Positions 1 through 8,661 are shown, numbered from the stretch's first letter. The stretch is 64,000 nucleotides of DNA from Spirochaetales bacterium (GCA_016929065.1 JAFGJO010000009.1:1-64000), one strand, 5' to 3'. The notes: generated by a model from the letters alone, not told the origin. Numbers and translations are program-made.

Positions 1-13
1 ACGAAATTGCGCA

Positions 14-41
14 TCGAGCACTCAAGGCGTTGAGTGCTCGA
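14..41. repeat. Perfect 12-bp inverted repeat, 4-nt loop
   Basis: Arms at 14-25 and 30-41 are exact reverse complements around the loop ggcg. It lies beside a second perfect inverted repeat (53-99), both at the broken end of a transposase fragment. It may be a hairpin of an inserted element; it is not followed by a T-run, so a terminator is unlikely. Confidence 0.75.
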
Positions 42-52
42 GAGCAACTTTC

Positions 53-99
53 ATGATAAGATTTCCCTAAAGGATCAACTTTTGGGGAAATCTTATCAT
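53..99. repeat. Perfect 15-bp inverted repeat, 17-nt loop
   Basis: Arms at 53-67 and 85-99 are exact reverse complements. Its right edge (99) is exactly where the minus-strand transposase reading frame stops resembling its family, which suggests that this repeat belongs to DNA that inserted into, or recombined with, the transposase gene. Confidence 0.75.
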
Positions 100-433
100 A
101 TTCTCCAAGAAGCAGAGTGCGCTTCTGGCCGCAGGAAGGACAGAGGAAAAAACTCTTGCAGGAGAAGGGACGAAAGAAATCGTATCCGCAGTCTCCGCAC
201 ATGATGCGGGCAACTCCTTCCTGCCAGTCGCCGCATAGTTTGAAAGCATCTGCCGCGTGCTGAATTACCGGAAGACGATACTTGCCAAAGTTGTCGGCAT
301 ACTGCTCTTCATATACCGCTTCGAAGCGGGCAAAGCGTTCCCGGAACAACTGCTGAATAATGTTCTGCTGTCTGGGATGGTAGCGGTGTTGAGTCGTTCC
401 AATTTTATATGCTGAACAAGAGAGTGCTGCCAC
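99..433 (-). pseudogene. IS91-like transposase, N-terminal zinc-binding fragment
   Basis: The minus-strand frame read from about 433 encodes the N-terminal zinc-binding domain of IS91-type transposases. The text HPRQQNIIQQLFRERF is followed by a cysteine cluster CGDWQE...CGDCGYDFF...FSCKSFFLCPSCGQKRT, with at least two C-x2-C pairs. A TAG lies a few codons upstream of the first plausible start (GTG at 433), and no ribosome binding site is visible. Past position 99 the frame stays open to the window edge, but the sequence becomes palindromic and no longer looks like the family, and the catalytic tyrosine/HUH part is absent. I call it a transposase remnant; the family (IS91 group or a related zinc-binding-domain transposase) is inferred from motif pattern only. 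Confidence 0.65.
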
Positions 434-543
434 ATAGTGGTATACACCCTAATGTGGCGCGGGGCTTTCAAATAAAACCAAAAGAAGAGAAGAAAGGGGC
501 TGTACCCATTATCCAACAACCAGTCAGGCAGTTTTTACTATTA

Positions 544-1278
544 TTATTCCTTCTTCTGATATTCATATTTTATAATATAGCGAAGATCTCCCTCTTCTTT
601 ATAATACAACATTTCTGTTTGATTTCCCTGACTGTCATAATGATATTGATTAAACTTACTCGTTTTTCCCCTGAGATCCCATATTTCGGTTTTCACCAAT
701 TGTCCCGAGGAATTATATATATATTCTGCGTCCGGGCAGCCAAAAATGTCTCTGGAAATTGCTATTCTCATGTTCTTTTCATCAATGATATATTTCGAGA
801 TAAATTTTTCTGTTCCATACACATATTCCAGTCTACTTAAAACATAAATCTGTTCCACTTTACCATCAACTTCTTTTTCAAATACATCGTAGGTGTAGTA
901 GATTTCCTGAGTGAGACTGTTTTCCTTCGTGTATTTTTTGGATGAGATCTTATTTCCCCTGTCGTCATATTCTGTTACCGTTTTATCTGTAATTTCACCA
1001 GTTTCCGAATAATCGGTTCTTGTTTCAACAGTACCTTCATTTGAATATTCATAAGATGATTGTAAATATTTTTTTATGGTTTTTGTCGTTAAATAGGTTT
1101 TTATCAGTTTCCAGTCCTCATTATATTCATACGTTATCGTATCAACGGTGTCTCGATCTTTATGTTCACGTGTTTCCTTTATCAATACATAATCCGGATT
1201 ATCAGAAAAAACCGTGGCAATGGTGATGAACAGGTTCATAACAAAAATGATAAGGAATATAAGTTTTTTCATACGCAC
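544..1278 (-). CDS. Secreted YD-repeat-like protein, function unknown
   Basis: A 244-residue protein with a cleavable-looking signal peptide (MRMKKLIFLIIFVMNLFITIATVFS) and then a body rich in short Tyr/Gly/Asn-containing strands such as TEYDDRGNKIS, YIYNSSGQLV and YHYDSQGNQTE. These resemble the YD/RHS-type beta-hairpin repeats, spaced about 20-30 residues apart, so an extended beta structure outside the cytoplasm is likely. It stands alone between a transposase remnant and a repeat-rich region. Base composition is more A/T-rich than the housekeeping genes further on, consistent with an accessory gene. I do not recognise a specific family; it is not a full RHS protein because it lacks the core and the toxin tip. 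Confidence 0.6.
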   Translation of the reverse strand: MRMKKLIFLIIFVMNLFITIATVFSDNPDYVLIKETREHKDRDTVDTITYEYNEDWKLIKTYLTTKTIKKYLQSSYEYSNEGTVETRTDYSETGEITDKTVTEYDDRGNKISSKKYTKENSLTQEIYYTYDVFEKEVDGKVEQIYVLSRLEYVYGTEKFISKYIIDEKNMRIAISRDIFGCPDAEYIYNSSGQLVKTEIWDLRGKTSKFNQYHYDSQGNQTEMLYYKEEGDLRYIIKYEYQKKE

Positions 1279-1580
1279 TCCATTTTCTTCCCAATTTATA
1301 AACTACTGGGAATAATACCGCACTGTCAGTTTTTATCAATTATCAGAACATCTTTGCAGATTATGTTTTATTATTTGAGTCTAATCAAGACGTGCTTTTT
1401 TAAAAAAACGAATATTTTAAAATATCCAATACGCAGGTTGATTTTCGATAATCTGTTCTCCGACATGGCAAATGGTTTTCATCCAATCGAATACTGGTAA
1501 TAATTCTTTATAGATTTAACGCTTAGGCACAGAGAGAAAATCAGACACGGATTAACAGGATGAAGAGAAGAAGAAGTAAC

Positions 1581-1607
1581 CACGAATTGCGCGAATTACA
1601 CGAATAT
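1581..1607. repeat. Three tandem 9-nt near-repeats
   Basis: The units cacgaattg, cgcgaatta and cacgaatat follow one another at 1581, 1590 and 1599. This kind of string is common in intergenic repeats of many bacteria; no function is claimed. Confidence 0.55.
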
Positions 1608-1686
1608 GGTGTTAGAAAAGGCAACTGATATCCTGGATATTTACTGCTGGAGAGATATCAGAAGAATGAGGGGGCTCCGCCCTTCT

Positions 1687-1704
1687 TTTGACATGGATGT
1701 CAAA
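1687..1704. repeat. 8-bp inverted repeat, 2-nt spacer
   Basis: tttgacat and atgtcaaa flank gg. It is a short perfect palindrome in non-coding DNA, with no adjacent start codon to suggest an operator. Confidence 0.5.
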
Positions 1705-1840
1705 CTTCGAGCTTGTTTTGTTACAAGGCAGAAACAAGAAGAGGTAAAAGAAAGAAGCCAAAGTTAAAAAAATAGTTTAATTGTTACAGTTTGTAGTTTC
1801 TGCAATGGCTGACGAATACAGGATGTATGAGACAGCCTGT

Positions 1841-1866
1841 GTCATTCCCGCGAAAGCGGGAATCTG
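1841..1866 (+). repeat. REP-like palindrome with GAAA loop
   Basis: Stem attcccgc / gcgggaat (1844-1851 and 1856-1863) closes a gaaa tetraloop. The same repeat type is widespread between genes in many bacterial genomes. A diverged copy lies on the other strand at 52462-52487. Confidence 0.7.
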
Positions 1867-2024
1867 TCTTTAAAGATTTCATTCTTAGCTGTATCCTCAA
1901 TATCATCAATTTCTCCCCTGCCGTACCAACTATCAGCTGCACGTAAAAAAAGTGCCGGTCTGTTTTTCCATGTCCCTCGATTTCGGGATGAAATGACATT
2001 AGCCCATTCGGGTTAATGCCCGGA

Positions 2025-2043
2025 GTTTCCACTTCGTGGAAAC
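2025..2043. repeat. 8-bp inverted repeat with 3-nt loop
   Basis: gtttccac and gtggaaac surround ttc. It sits inside the degenerate minus-strand reading frame and may be another small dispersed repeat. Confidence 0.5.
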
Positions 2044-2312
2044 GTCCACAACTTACATTCCGGGCGATAAAATCAAGCCCGCTGAAATGTCCCTTTTTCG
2101 GGGCCTTCCAGGTGACTGTATCTGTTTCACTATCATAGCTAGTGCAGATAAAAAAATTTTTAAAACTGCCTATGGCAAGTTTTAAAATAATCCTTTCTCT
2201 TTTAAAGCAATAAGGATATTTTGAAACTACAAGGGATGTTGAAAAAGTACATTTTTTCTTATAAGCGGAAACAACGGTTCAATCTGACGTGGAATTATTA
2301 TAGCTTTGCCTA

Positions 2313-3224
2313 TCAGTCTCCAAACCTGACTTTGAGCAATTCATAGGTTTCTTTGTCAGCAGCACTAATTTGTTTTCCCAAATGGTCAGGCGAGAAATTG
2401 GTTCCGTCCCAATCCGTTGCTCCAACAATGAGCCTGATCATTGCAGCACGGGAGGTACTGATTGCATCGGAAATATACGGTATCTCCTCATCGCTTTTTA
2501 ATGTCTCAAGAGAACCATGCGCAATAAATGCTGCTACACGTTCATATTCATGATTTGAGATCGTCTCATTCACTGGATTACTATATTTAAAAAACACTTT
2601 ATCTTCCCGGAGGAAGTTACATGTCAGCATTCCAATTTTTATATCAATCTTGGCGAATTCCCGTCTGTTTATAGTATCATCGAAATGATTTCCGTCCATG
2701 GCACTTACGAAATATGAACGGGTCCACGAAAAGATCAGCTGATCCGGCGCAGTTCCCCATGACCAGGTACCCTCGGTATAATCACTCCCACTCCTTAAAT
2801 CCTTCCACTGCAGATATCCGTCAGATCTCAGCACATATTCTTCGGGATATTGTTTATGTCCATATTCTCCAGCTACCTGTTCGTTTTTTGTCGGCTTCCA
2901 GTTTTTTTCAAGTCCTTGAATTATTTTTTGAAACTCGGGTGTTTACTGTATTGATTTCAAGTCTGTATCAACCGGAAGCCGCTTTGCCAGAAAGTTTTTT
3001 TCTGCTTCTGCATATACCGGATCAAGCCCCAGACAAATACGTAGTTCCTCGTAAATTTCCTCTGTATCCACCCTTTGTTTTTCCTGGTACAGCAGTGTGA
3101 GCATGCAGGCAAGATTGTAATGCGGCAGGAAATTCAGACTGTCATAGACAATCGCCTGCTTGAAGGCAATGGAAGCTGTAAGATAATCTTTTTGCTGATA
3201 ATACTCGAATCCTTTTTTTTCCAA
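2313..3224 (-). pseudogene. TPR-type gene split by in-frame TAA
   Basis: Two open segments, 2946-3224 (TPR-like, MEKKGFEYYQQKDYLTASIA... with a helix pair built like a tetratricopeptide repeat) and 2313-2942, lie in the same frame and are separated only by TAA at 2943-2945. Across the stop the text reads VDTDLKSIQ-stop-TPEFQKIIQGL, which matches the usual TPR-protein phrase 'D-x-D-x-x-x-I-x-x-x-P-x-F', so one ancestral protein of about 303 residues is likely. The second half has strand-rich text (SDYTEGTWSWGT, DQLIFSWTRSYF). The first segment starts at TTG (3224) without a visible ribosome binding site, so the 5' end may be damaged as well. GTG at 2834 could start the second half alone. Decay is the simplest reading; a sequencing error is possible. 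Confidence 0.6.
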
Positions 3225-3337
3225 TCTGATGTGTTGAATTGTGTTATTTAAAGTGTATCAATTTTCAGTATACATCCCGCTGAGTAGAATTTCAATTATT
3301 CTCTGTGAATAAAGGAATTGTTTCTTCCTTGCCCCCG

Positions 3338-4150
3338 TTACCGGTTAACGATCACACACTCCTCCAGGCCGACAATACTGAATGATTCGCCCTTGAGTAT
3401 CCCCTTAATTTGTACACCTTCGCGCTTGTCCACAAGATTTTTATTCACGGTTTCCGGAATGGCTTCTTTCATTTCACAGGCCACATATTTTTTATAAATA
3501 TCGCCCGGTTCTGCCAGATCCACCCGGATGGTCGTTCCATAGCTGGTGGTGGAAGTGGTCGTCGAATGGTAATAGCCTTCTACCAATACTTCCTTATCGA
3601 TCCAGATACTGAAAAACGCATGAAAGTTCTTCAGAGGGATAGGGGTAACACCATCATAAACCCATGGGCTCGTCTCTTTATATTCCAGAGCAGCAGGCGC
3701 ATCGACGAAAACAGCATTGGTTAATTCCAGTTTCCCGGTCCAGGACATTTTCAGTGTTCCCTGTACGGCAACCAGTTCATCCTTTGCCACTTCTCTTCCG
3801 GGAGATTCGGCGAACAGCGCTGTCAAGAGTGAATCTTTGGCTTCTGTATCGGGCCGCAGCCGTAAATCTTTTTCCACCTTCTGTGTTTCCCTCATGTATG
3901 GGATATACGGATAGGCTGCAATGGTTACCTTTTTGCCATTCCATGCAAAATACGCCTCATAGAGCTGTTTTGCGGAAACAGGCTTGTCTGCACTCACTGT
4001 TGCCGGATCAAGGGTCCCGGATGGGTATAGTGTTGAAGCAGTACCGGAATTACCATTTTTTCCGGGCTGTGCTCCCTGGTCATCTCCGCACATGACAAAT
4101 GCCGGAAGCAGAACAAGTAACACAAGTATAGCGAATGTTTTGTTTTTCAC
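3338..4150 (-). CDS. Lipoprotein of unknown function
   Basis: The frame is open to 4282, but the start is best placed at the GTG at 4150, preceded by aaggagag. This gives a lipoprotein signal (KNKTFAILVLLVLLPAFVMC, then GDD) and about 270 residues in total. After a low-complexity Gly/Ser/Ala/Thr stretch follow two similar-looking modules: VSAKQLYEAYFAWNGKKVTIAAYPYIPY and later HAFFSIWIDKEVLVEGYYHS, each ending in a strand-rich part (ELVAVQGTLK, VQIKGILK). The two halves look like duplicated OB-fold-like barrels, which is inference from pattern only. It is anchored to a membrane facing outward. It lies downstream of the pectate lyase gene but is separated from it by a terminator, so it is probably transcribed independently. 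Confidence 0.65.
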   Translation of the reverse strand: MKNKTFAILVLLVLLPAFVMCGDDQGAQPGKNGNSGTASTLYPSGTLDPATVSADKPVSAKQLYEAYFAWNGKKVTIAAYPYIPYMRETQKVEKDLRLRPDTEAKDSLLTALFAESPGREVAKDELVAVQGTLKMSWTGKLELTNAVFVDAPAALEYKETSPWVYDGVTPIPLKNFHAFFSIWIDKEVLVEGYYHSTTTSTTSYGTTIRVDLAEPGDIYKKYVACEMKEAIPETVNKNLVDKREGVQIKGILKGESFSIVGLEECVIVNR

Positions 4151-4230
4151 GTTTCTCTCCTTTTGGTGTGAATTCTTTAATAATTGTAGTTCATTGTATT
4201 GAGGATTGCATATTTTTTTGACAAGGAGGG

Positions 4231-4264
4231 TTATTTTTAAAAACCGCGGCGAAGTGCCGCGGTT
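4231..4264 (-). terminator. Rho-independent terminator of the pectate lyase gene
   Basis: Read on the minus strand, a 9-bp GC-rich stem (4242-4250 with 4256-4264, 5-nt loop) is followed by a run of T. It lies directly behind the stop codon at 4283. Confidence 0.85.
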
Positions 4265-4282
4265 GAAACTCATTAAAAACAA

Positions 4283-6262
4283 TCAATACTCAAAGGCGCC
4301 CAGGTCGGGAGCTGCACCATTGTAGGATTTTGGCAGTCCCAGGCCGGCGATTTCCGGGTTGTTGTTGATCACAACTGTTCCCTTATCGATCAGGACACTG
4401 CCGGCTACAAGACGCGCAAACACGTCGGGAAGCGAACCATCAGCCTTGCGGGAGGCCTTCGCCGTTGTTTCCGCCAGGGTGTTGAAATCAGCCTGACTGA
4501 ACGCAGTAGCGACGTTGTTGGTCCAGCCTTCATCCGGATTATTCGGGATCGCATTGTTGCCCTGAATGCTCCCGGACGCAATTTCAATTCTGCCCAAGGC
4601 CACACAATTGAAGAACTCACGTTCTCCGCTCGCTGTTTCGAACATATAGTCATAGCCATTACCCCAGGCCAGACAGTTCACCAGCCGGGTGCCGCCCTTA
4701 TGGCTGTTCTGGTCGAATCCCTTAACCGAACTCGTGCGGTTGTTGTTGAAGGAAATACAGTTCCATACCTCGTGTTTTCCCTTCGATGACCCGCCGGTGC
4801 CGTTTCCGCCGAGTTTTATCCCGTTTCCGTTGCCCTGGAAGGAGCCGCCAACGACCGTAAAATTGGATGCCCGGCCCGAACCCCATGCCCAGCAATCGAT
4901 GAGGTACACGGGATAATCCGTCTCGAACAGGTCCCATGCGTCATCGGAATTATCCCATGCCCGGCAGCCGATAAACCGGTTCATGAGTCCCTGGTGCATT
5001 TTTGCCGCGAAACCGTCCGCGTTGCCGCCTTTTGCGGGCGGATCGTAATTGAGGTAGGAATCGCAGTTTATGATATCATTATAGGCGCAGTAGGAGCCGT
5101 CATTCGAGGAGATTCCCGGATGCGAATCCGAAAAATTGTGCCCGAAGCCCAGCTGAAGCCCGGTGTCGTTATTATGGTGGAAAACACAAAGTTCGATACG
5201 GTTATGGTTCCCTTCAAGTTTTATCCCATTGTCACCGGCAAAGCAGATTTCCAGACCCTTGAGGGTCCAGTAATTTCCGGTTAACAGTATCCCCCGGTTG
5301 CTGCTCGCTACTGCCTGGGCCGAGAAGTTGAACACCGGTTTTTCGCTATTATAGTTAATGATAATAATGCGGTTTGACGCACTCCCGGACTGTGACAAAA
5401 GCACTGTCTGGCCATAATAGTATGTTCCTCCCCGTACAAAGATGGTCGTCCCTGCTTCGGCGCGCGCAATCGCAGCAGTCAATGAATACAGCGGACTGGA
5501 GAGTGTCCCGGTGTTAGCATCATTTCCTGACGGTGACAGATAGATGACCGCAAGCGGCGTCTGTGAAGAACTCGATGAACTCGATGAACTCGATGAGGTT
5601 GTCGTACTGGACGAGCTTGAAGTCGTTGAGGAACTCGAACTTGCGGATGAACTCGAGGAGCCCGTGGAACTCGATGAACTTGATGAACTTGATGAACTTG
5701 ATGAACCTGACGAGCTGGATGAACTTGATGATCCGGTTCCCGGAGTAAAATAAAGGACATCGAATTTTGCCAGTTCGGTACCGTTTTTCGAGGATGCAAG
5801 TTCTATACGGGCACCTTTGGCAATGGTCACTGTGGTGAATATCTTTGTGATAAAGACATCCACACCAGCCGCCTCATCAGCGGTCCAGGAGGAGATAATG
5901 CTTCCTCCGACCGAAAGGGTCATTGGGACAGCCCCGCCCACTTCGTCGACATACACCACCTGGATGTCATAGGTTCCGGTGTCTCCGGGAAACGACTTGT
6001 ACAGTTTGCCGCTGGACGATGACAGTTTTGTCACTTTCCCAGCGGACGCGCCGGTGTAGGTGAGACTCCCAAAACCTGATTTACTCATGGATTCGGCTTC
6101 GAGTGTTACCGCTGATACAGCGCGGGATGCGGTTTCCGGATCACCCAAACCCAGGTAGGAACAACCTGCGATGAAACCGGCAAGCATTGCCATGACGGCA
6201 ATCGCCAAAACGCTGTCCCAGATCCTGAAACGATTGTTAAAAAAATCTTTTTTTCTGATCAT
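4283..6262 (-). CDS. Secreted pectate lyase, polysaccharide lyase family 9-like
   Basis: A 659-residue lipoprotein (lipobox AGC, Cys about 34). Residues about 50-170 form a carbohydrate-binding-like beta domain (VTLEAESMSKSGFG...), residues about 175-237 a serine-rich linker, and about 240-659 a right-handed beta-helix. The helix opens with YLSPSGNDANTGT and carries the family 9 region GNADGFAAKMHQG, with the lysine expected to act as base, followed by GCRAWDNSDDAWDLFE, whose aspartates fit the calcium site. Family 9 enzymes cleave polygalacturonate by beta-elimination. The start is firm: ATG with aggaggc upstream. The linker is encoded by 9-nt repeats. This suggests use of plant pectin, known for some spirochaetes. 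Exact substrate is not proven; a related beta-helix polysaccharide lyase is the alternative. Confidence 0.8.
   Translation of the reverse strand: MIRKKDFFNNRFRIWDSVLAIAVMAMLAGFIAGCSYLGLGDPETASRAVSAVTLEAESMSKSGFGSLTYTGASAGKVTKLSSSSGKLYKSFPGDTGTYDIQVVYVDEVGGAVPMTLSVGGSIISSWTADEAAGVDVFITKIFTTVTIAKGARIELASSKNGTELAKFDVLYFTPGTGSSSSSSSSGSSSSSSSSSSSSSTGSSSSSASSSSSTTSSSSSTTTSSSSSSSSSSSQTPLAVIYLSPSGNDANTGTLSSPLYSLTAAIARAEAGTTIFVRGGTYYYGQTVLLSQSGSASNRIIIINYNSEKPVFNFSAQAVASSNRGILLTGNYWTLKGLEICFAGDNGIKLEGNHNRIELCVFHHNNDTGLQLGFGHNFSDSHPGISSNDGSYCAYNDIINCDSYLNYDPPAKGGNADGFAAKMHQGLMNRFIGCRAWDNSDDAWDLFETDYPVYLIDCWAWGSGRASNFTVVGGSFQGNGNGIKLGGNGTGGSSKGKHEVWNCISFNNNRTSSVKGFDQNSHKGGTRLVNCLAWGNGYDYMFETASGEREFFNCVALGRIEIASGSIQGNNAIPNNPDEGWTNNVATAFSQADFNTLAETTAKASRKADGSLPDVFARLVAGSVLIDKGTVVINNNPEIAGLGLPKSYNGAAPDLGAFEY
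5560..5740 (-). repeat. Tandem 9-nt repeats coding for a polyserine linker
   Basis: On the plus strand the units read gaactcgat or gaacttgat, several in direct tandem (5575-5595 and 5668-5705). On the coding strand they specify only serine. Such repeats are prone to slippage, and a change of a whole unit would alter linker length without a frameshift. Confidence 0.8.
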
Positions 6263-6438
6263 ATGTGCCTCCTGAAAGTATCATGCGCCTGTTGATTTTG
6301 TTCGTCAATATAAATTTTTATAGGGGAGTGAGGGAAGGAGTGCTTTGATTATCCGCCGATTCAGGGGAGGGCGATTTGTGCCTTTTTTAATAGTCCGAAT
6401 TGCAAGTCCAACACTTCACAGACTCTTCATTCCCGATA

Positions 6439-8661
6439 TTACCGGGGTTGAGACGGCACGTGGATTACGTCCCGGGGCTTTGAGCCGTTGGGCGGGCCGA
6501 CGATGCCCCTCATCTCCATTTCCTCGATCAAACGGGCGGCCCGGTTGTAGCCGATCTTGAGCTTCCTCTGTACATAGGACGTAGAGGCTTTCCCTGCAGC
6601 AAGCACAACATCAAGCGCTTTGTTGTACATGGGATCGGAATCGCTGTTGAGAAAGGCGCTGATTTCATCGTCATCATCAATAAAAATCTCATCGTCGATG
6701 TAGTCGGGTTCGCCGTATTCCTTGACGTGGTTGACCAGATTTTCCACTTCTTCATCGGAGATATAGGTGCCCTGCATGCGGACCGGGAAGGGATCCCAGG
6801 ACGGCAGAAAGAGCATGTCTCCCTGGCCCAGCAGTTTTTCCGCGCCGACCGCATCAATGATAATTCGTGAGTCGAATTTGCCGGCTACCATAAAAGCAAT
6901 ACGGGAAGGGATGTTTGCTTTGATGAGTCCGGTGATGACATCGATCGACGGCCGTTGTGTGGCCAGCACCAGATGGATCCCCACTGCACGCGACATCGCA
7001 GCCAAACGCGCGAGGGTCGATTCAAGTTCCTTTCCGGTTGTTGCCATGAGATCGGCAAACTCGTCAATGACGATGACAATATAGGGGAGCGGCTCTGTTG
7101 CCAATGATTTTTTCTTTACTTTTTTATTGTAGGAACGGATGTCCCGTACGCACAGGGCATCAAGCAGCGAATACCTGCGTTCCATTTCCGCGATGCAGTA
7201 CTGCAAAGCCTGGAACGCCTTTTTGGGATCGGTGATAACCGGGGTCAGCAGGTGCGGGATATCGTTATAAAACTTCAACTCGACGATTTTTGGGTCGATT
7301 AAAAGCAGCCGTGCCTCTGCCGGTGATTTTCGAAACAGTATGGAAGAAATAATGGAATTGACGCAGACCGATTTCCCGGAACCGGTGGAACCGGCAATCA
7401 AAAGATGCGGCATTTGTGTCAAATCGGCAAACTGGACAACACCGGTGATATCCTTGCCCAGGGCAATCGGTATTTCAGCTTTGCTCTCCTCAAATGCCGG
7501 GTGAGACAGAATTTCCCGCAGAGAAACAATCGACCGCTTCTGGTTTGGCACTTCAATACCCACTGCCTGTTTCCCCGGAATGGGTGCAACAATGCGAACC
7601 CGCGAGGCGGCCAGCCGAAGGGCAATGTTGTCTGCAAGATTGACGATTTTCGACAGTTTCACGCCCGGCGCAGGGAGTATTTCAAACATGGTGATGACCG
7701 GGCCTTTCTGGATGCCCGTGACTTCTGCCAATATATTAAATTCTTCAAGGGTGCGTTTTAATGCCTCTGCACGATCCTGGGTTGGTTTATCGACTTTCCA
7801 GTATTCATCCTTTTTATACTCGTTGAGGACCGAATCCAGATCAATGGCATAAGTACTCCATTTCTTTTTAAAAGGCCGTTTTATGGTATCCGTGGCTGAT
7901 TCGGCACGTTTTTCGGGGATACGCGCTTTTTGCAGGGGTGATACTGATTCTTTTAATGCGATCGGTTCTGCATCAGTATTCTCATTATCATATCTGAAAA
8001 ATGATTCAACTATTTCTTTGTATTCCCGATCATCCTCATCTTTGGATTGATGTTCATTCCTGCGCGACAAACCATTGTTTTCCGGAAATTCGTCTTCATC
8101 TGCCTCCGGATCATTATGAATATCATACTCATCATTTTGTCCAATCGCTGACGAATTTGAACTGGAGTCTCCGGTATCCGGCTGGTATGTGGATTCCGGT
8201 GATTCGGCATCTTTTTTTGAAAACTGGCGGAGGATAAAATAAATGAAAGCAATCTGGATGGCCAGGTAAACAACAAGCAGCACCGTTCCCCCGGCAACTC
8301 CCAGGATAGCACGAATTCCTTCGATAAGGGGTGTTTCGGTATTGGGCTCTGAAAAAACAAGTTTCACAATGACCGCGATGGTAAAAAACGGGAACAGGGA
8401 GAGCATGAGTCCGGTAATATGTTTTTTTGAAAATCTGAATACAAAAAAGGCTGCGGCAAACAGGTATAACGGGATATAAAAAGCAGTGATTGAAAAAGAA
8501 TCGATTAAAAATTTCCCCGGTGAAGCAAGTAAAAATCTGCTTTCCAGTATGCCGGCGTTTTCGATAAATCCAAAGACAATCGAGATAAGTAACAGTGAGC
8601 CGATGACAATACAGCCGATGATCAGTAACTTCTTGATGAGATTTATTTCTTCGTGACGCAA
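6439..8661 (-). CDS. ftsK: DNA translocase FtsK/SpoIIIE
   Basis: A 740-residue protein. Residues 1-150 hold about four membrane helices, followed by a charged linker to about 290, and then the motor. Motifs seen: Walker A GSTGSGKS at about 424, Walker B VIVIDEF at about 529, and LATQRPSIDVITGLIKANIPSRIAF. The last 65 residues (MYNKALDVVLAAGKASTSYVQRKLKIGYNRAARLIEEM) are the winged-helix gamma domain that reads polar DNA motifs. FtsK pumps chromosome termini across the division septum and activates XerCD-type dimer resolution. The start is TTG at 8661, spaced normally from aggggga; the ATG nearby is in another frame. An acidic insert DEIFIDDDDE precedes the gamma domain. It is transcribed alone, divergent from the next genes. 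Confidence 0.95.
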   Translation of the reverse strand: MRHEEINLIKKLLIIGCIVIGSLLLISIVFGFIENAGILESRFLLASPGKFLIDSFSITAFYIPLYLFAAAFFVFRFSKKHITGLMLSLFPFFTIAVIVKLVFSEPNTETPLIEGIRAILGVAGGTVLLVVYLAIQIAFIYFILRQFSKKDAESPESTYQPDTGDSSSNSSAIGQNDEYDIHNDPEADEDEFPENNGLSRRNEHQSKDEDDREYKEIVESFFRYDNENTDAEPIALKESVSPLQKARIPEKRAESATDTIKRPFKKKWSTYAIDLDSVLNEYKKDEYWKVDKPTQDRAEALKRTLEEFNILAEVTGIQKGPVITMFEILPAPGVKLSKIVNLADNIALRLAASRVRIVAPIPGKQAVGIEVPNQKRSIVSLREILSHPAFEESKAEIPIALGKDITGVVQFADLTQMPHLLIAGSTGSGKSVCVNSIISSILFRKSPAEARLLLIDPKIVELKFYNDIPHLLTPVITDPKKAFQALQYCIAEMERRYSLLDALCVRDIRSYNKKVKKKSLATEPLPYIVIVIDEFADLMATTGKELESTLARLAAMSRAVGIHLVLATQRPSIDVITGLIKANIPSRIAFMVAGKFDSRIIIDAVGAEKLLGQGDMLFLPSWDPFPVRMQGTYISDEEVENLVNHVKEYGEPDYIDDEIFIDDDDEISAFLNSDSDPMYNKALDVVLAAGKASTSYVQRKLKIGYNRAARLIEEMEMRGIVGPPNGSKPRDVIHVPSQPR

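Larger units (their letters stand above)
1785..2240 (-). pseudogene. Possible remnant of a secreted protein
   Basis: The minus frame is open for about 150 codons without a usable ATG near its 5' end and without a ribosome binding site. The middle part (about 1915-2130) reads like a real protein, with SETDTVTWKAPKKGHFSGLDF, GRFHEVETPGINPNGL and HPEIEGHGKTDRHFFYVQL. The 3' end runs through the REP-like palindrome (giving DSRFRGND, the usual translation of that repeat), so the original C terminus is gone. I read this as a gene fragment overrun by repeats; the family is not recognised. Confidence 0.35.
1279..2312. other. Repeat-rich region without an intact gene
   Basis: This kilobase carries no convincing intact gene. 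It holds three 9-nt near-repeats built on cgaatt (1581-1607), an inverted repeat (1687-1704), a REP-like palindrome (1841-1866), an inverted repeat (2025-2043) and a minus-strand open stretch without a start codon (1785-about 2290). The mixture looks like accumulated debris between accessory genes. Confidence 0.6.

Noticed and set aside
409-840. Plus-strand 143-residue frame
   Set aside because: Overlaps the secreted YD-type gene and the transposase remnant; hydrophobic text arises from A/T-rich DNA.
2943-2945. TAA as a site of recoding (selenocysteine or pyrrolysine style)
   Set aside because: TAA is not the codon used by those systems and no stem or special element is visible beside it; decay or error is simpler.
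5544-5753. Plus-strand frame of repeated LDELDE
   Set aside because: It is the reverse reading of the 9-nt serine-linker repeats in the pectate lyase gene.
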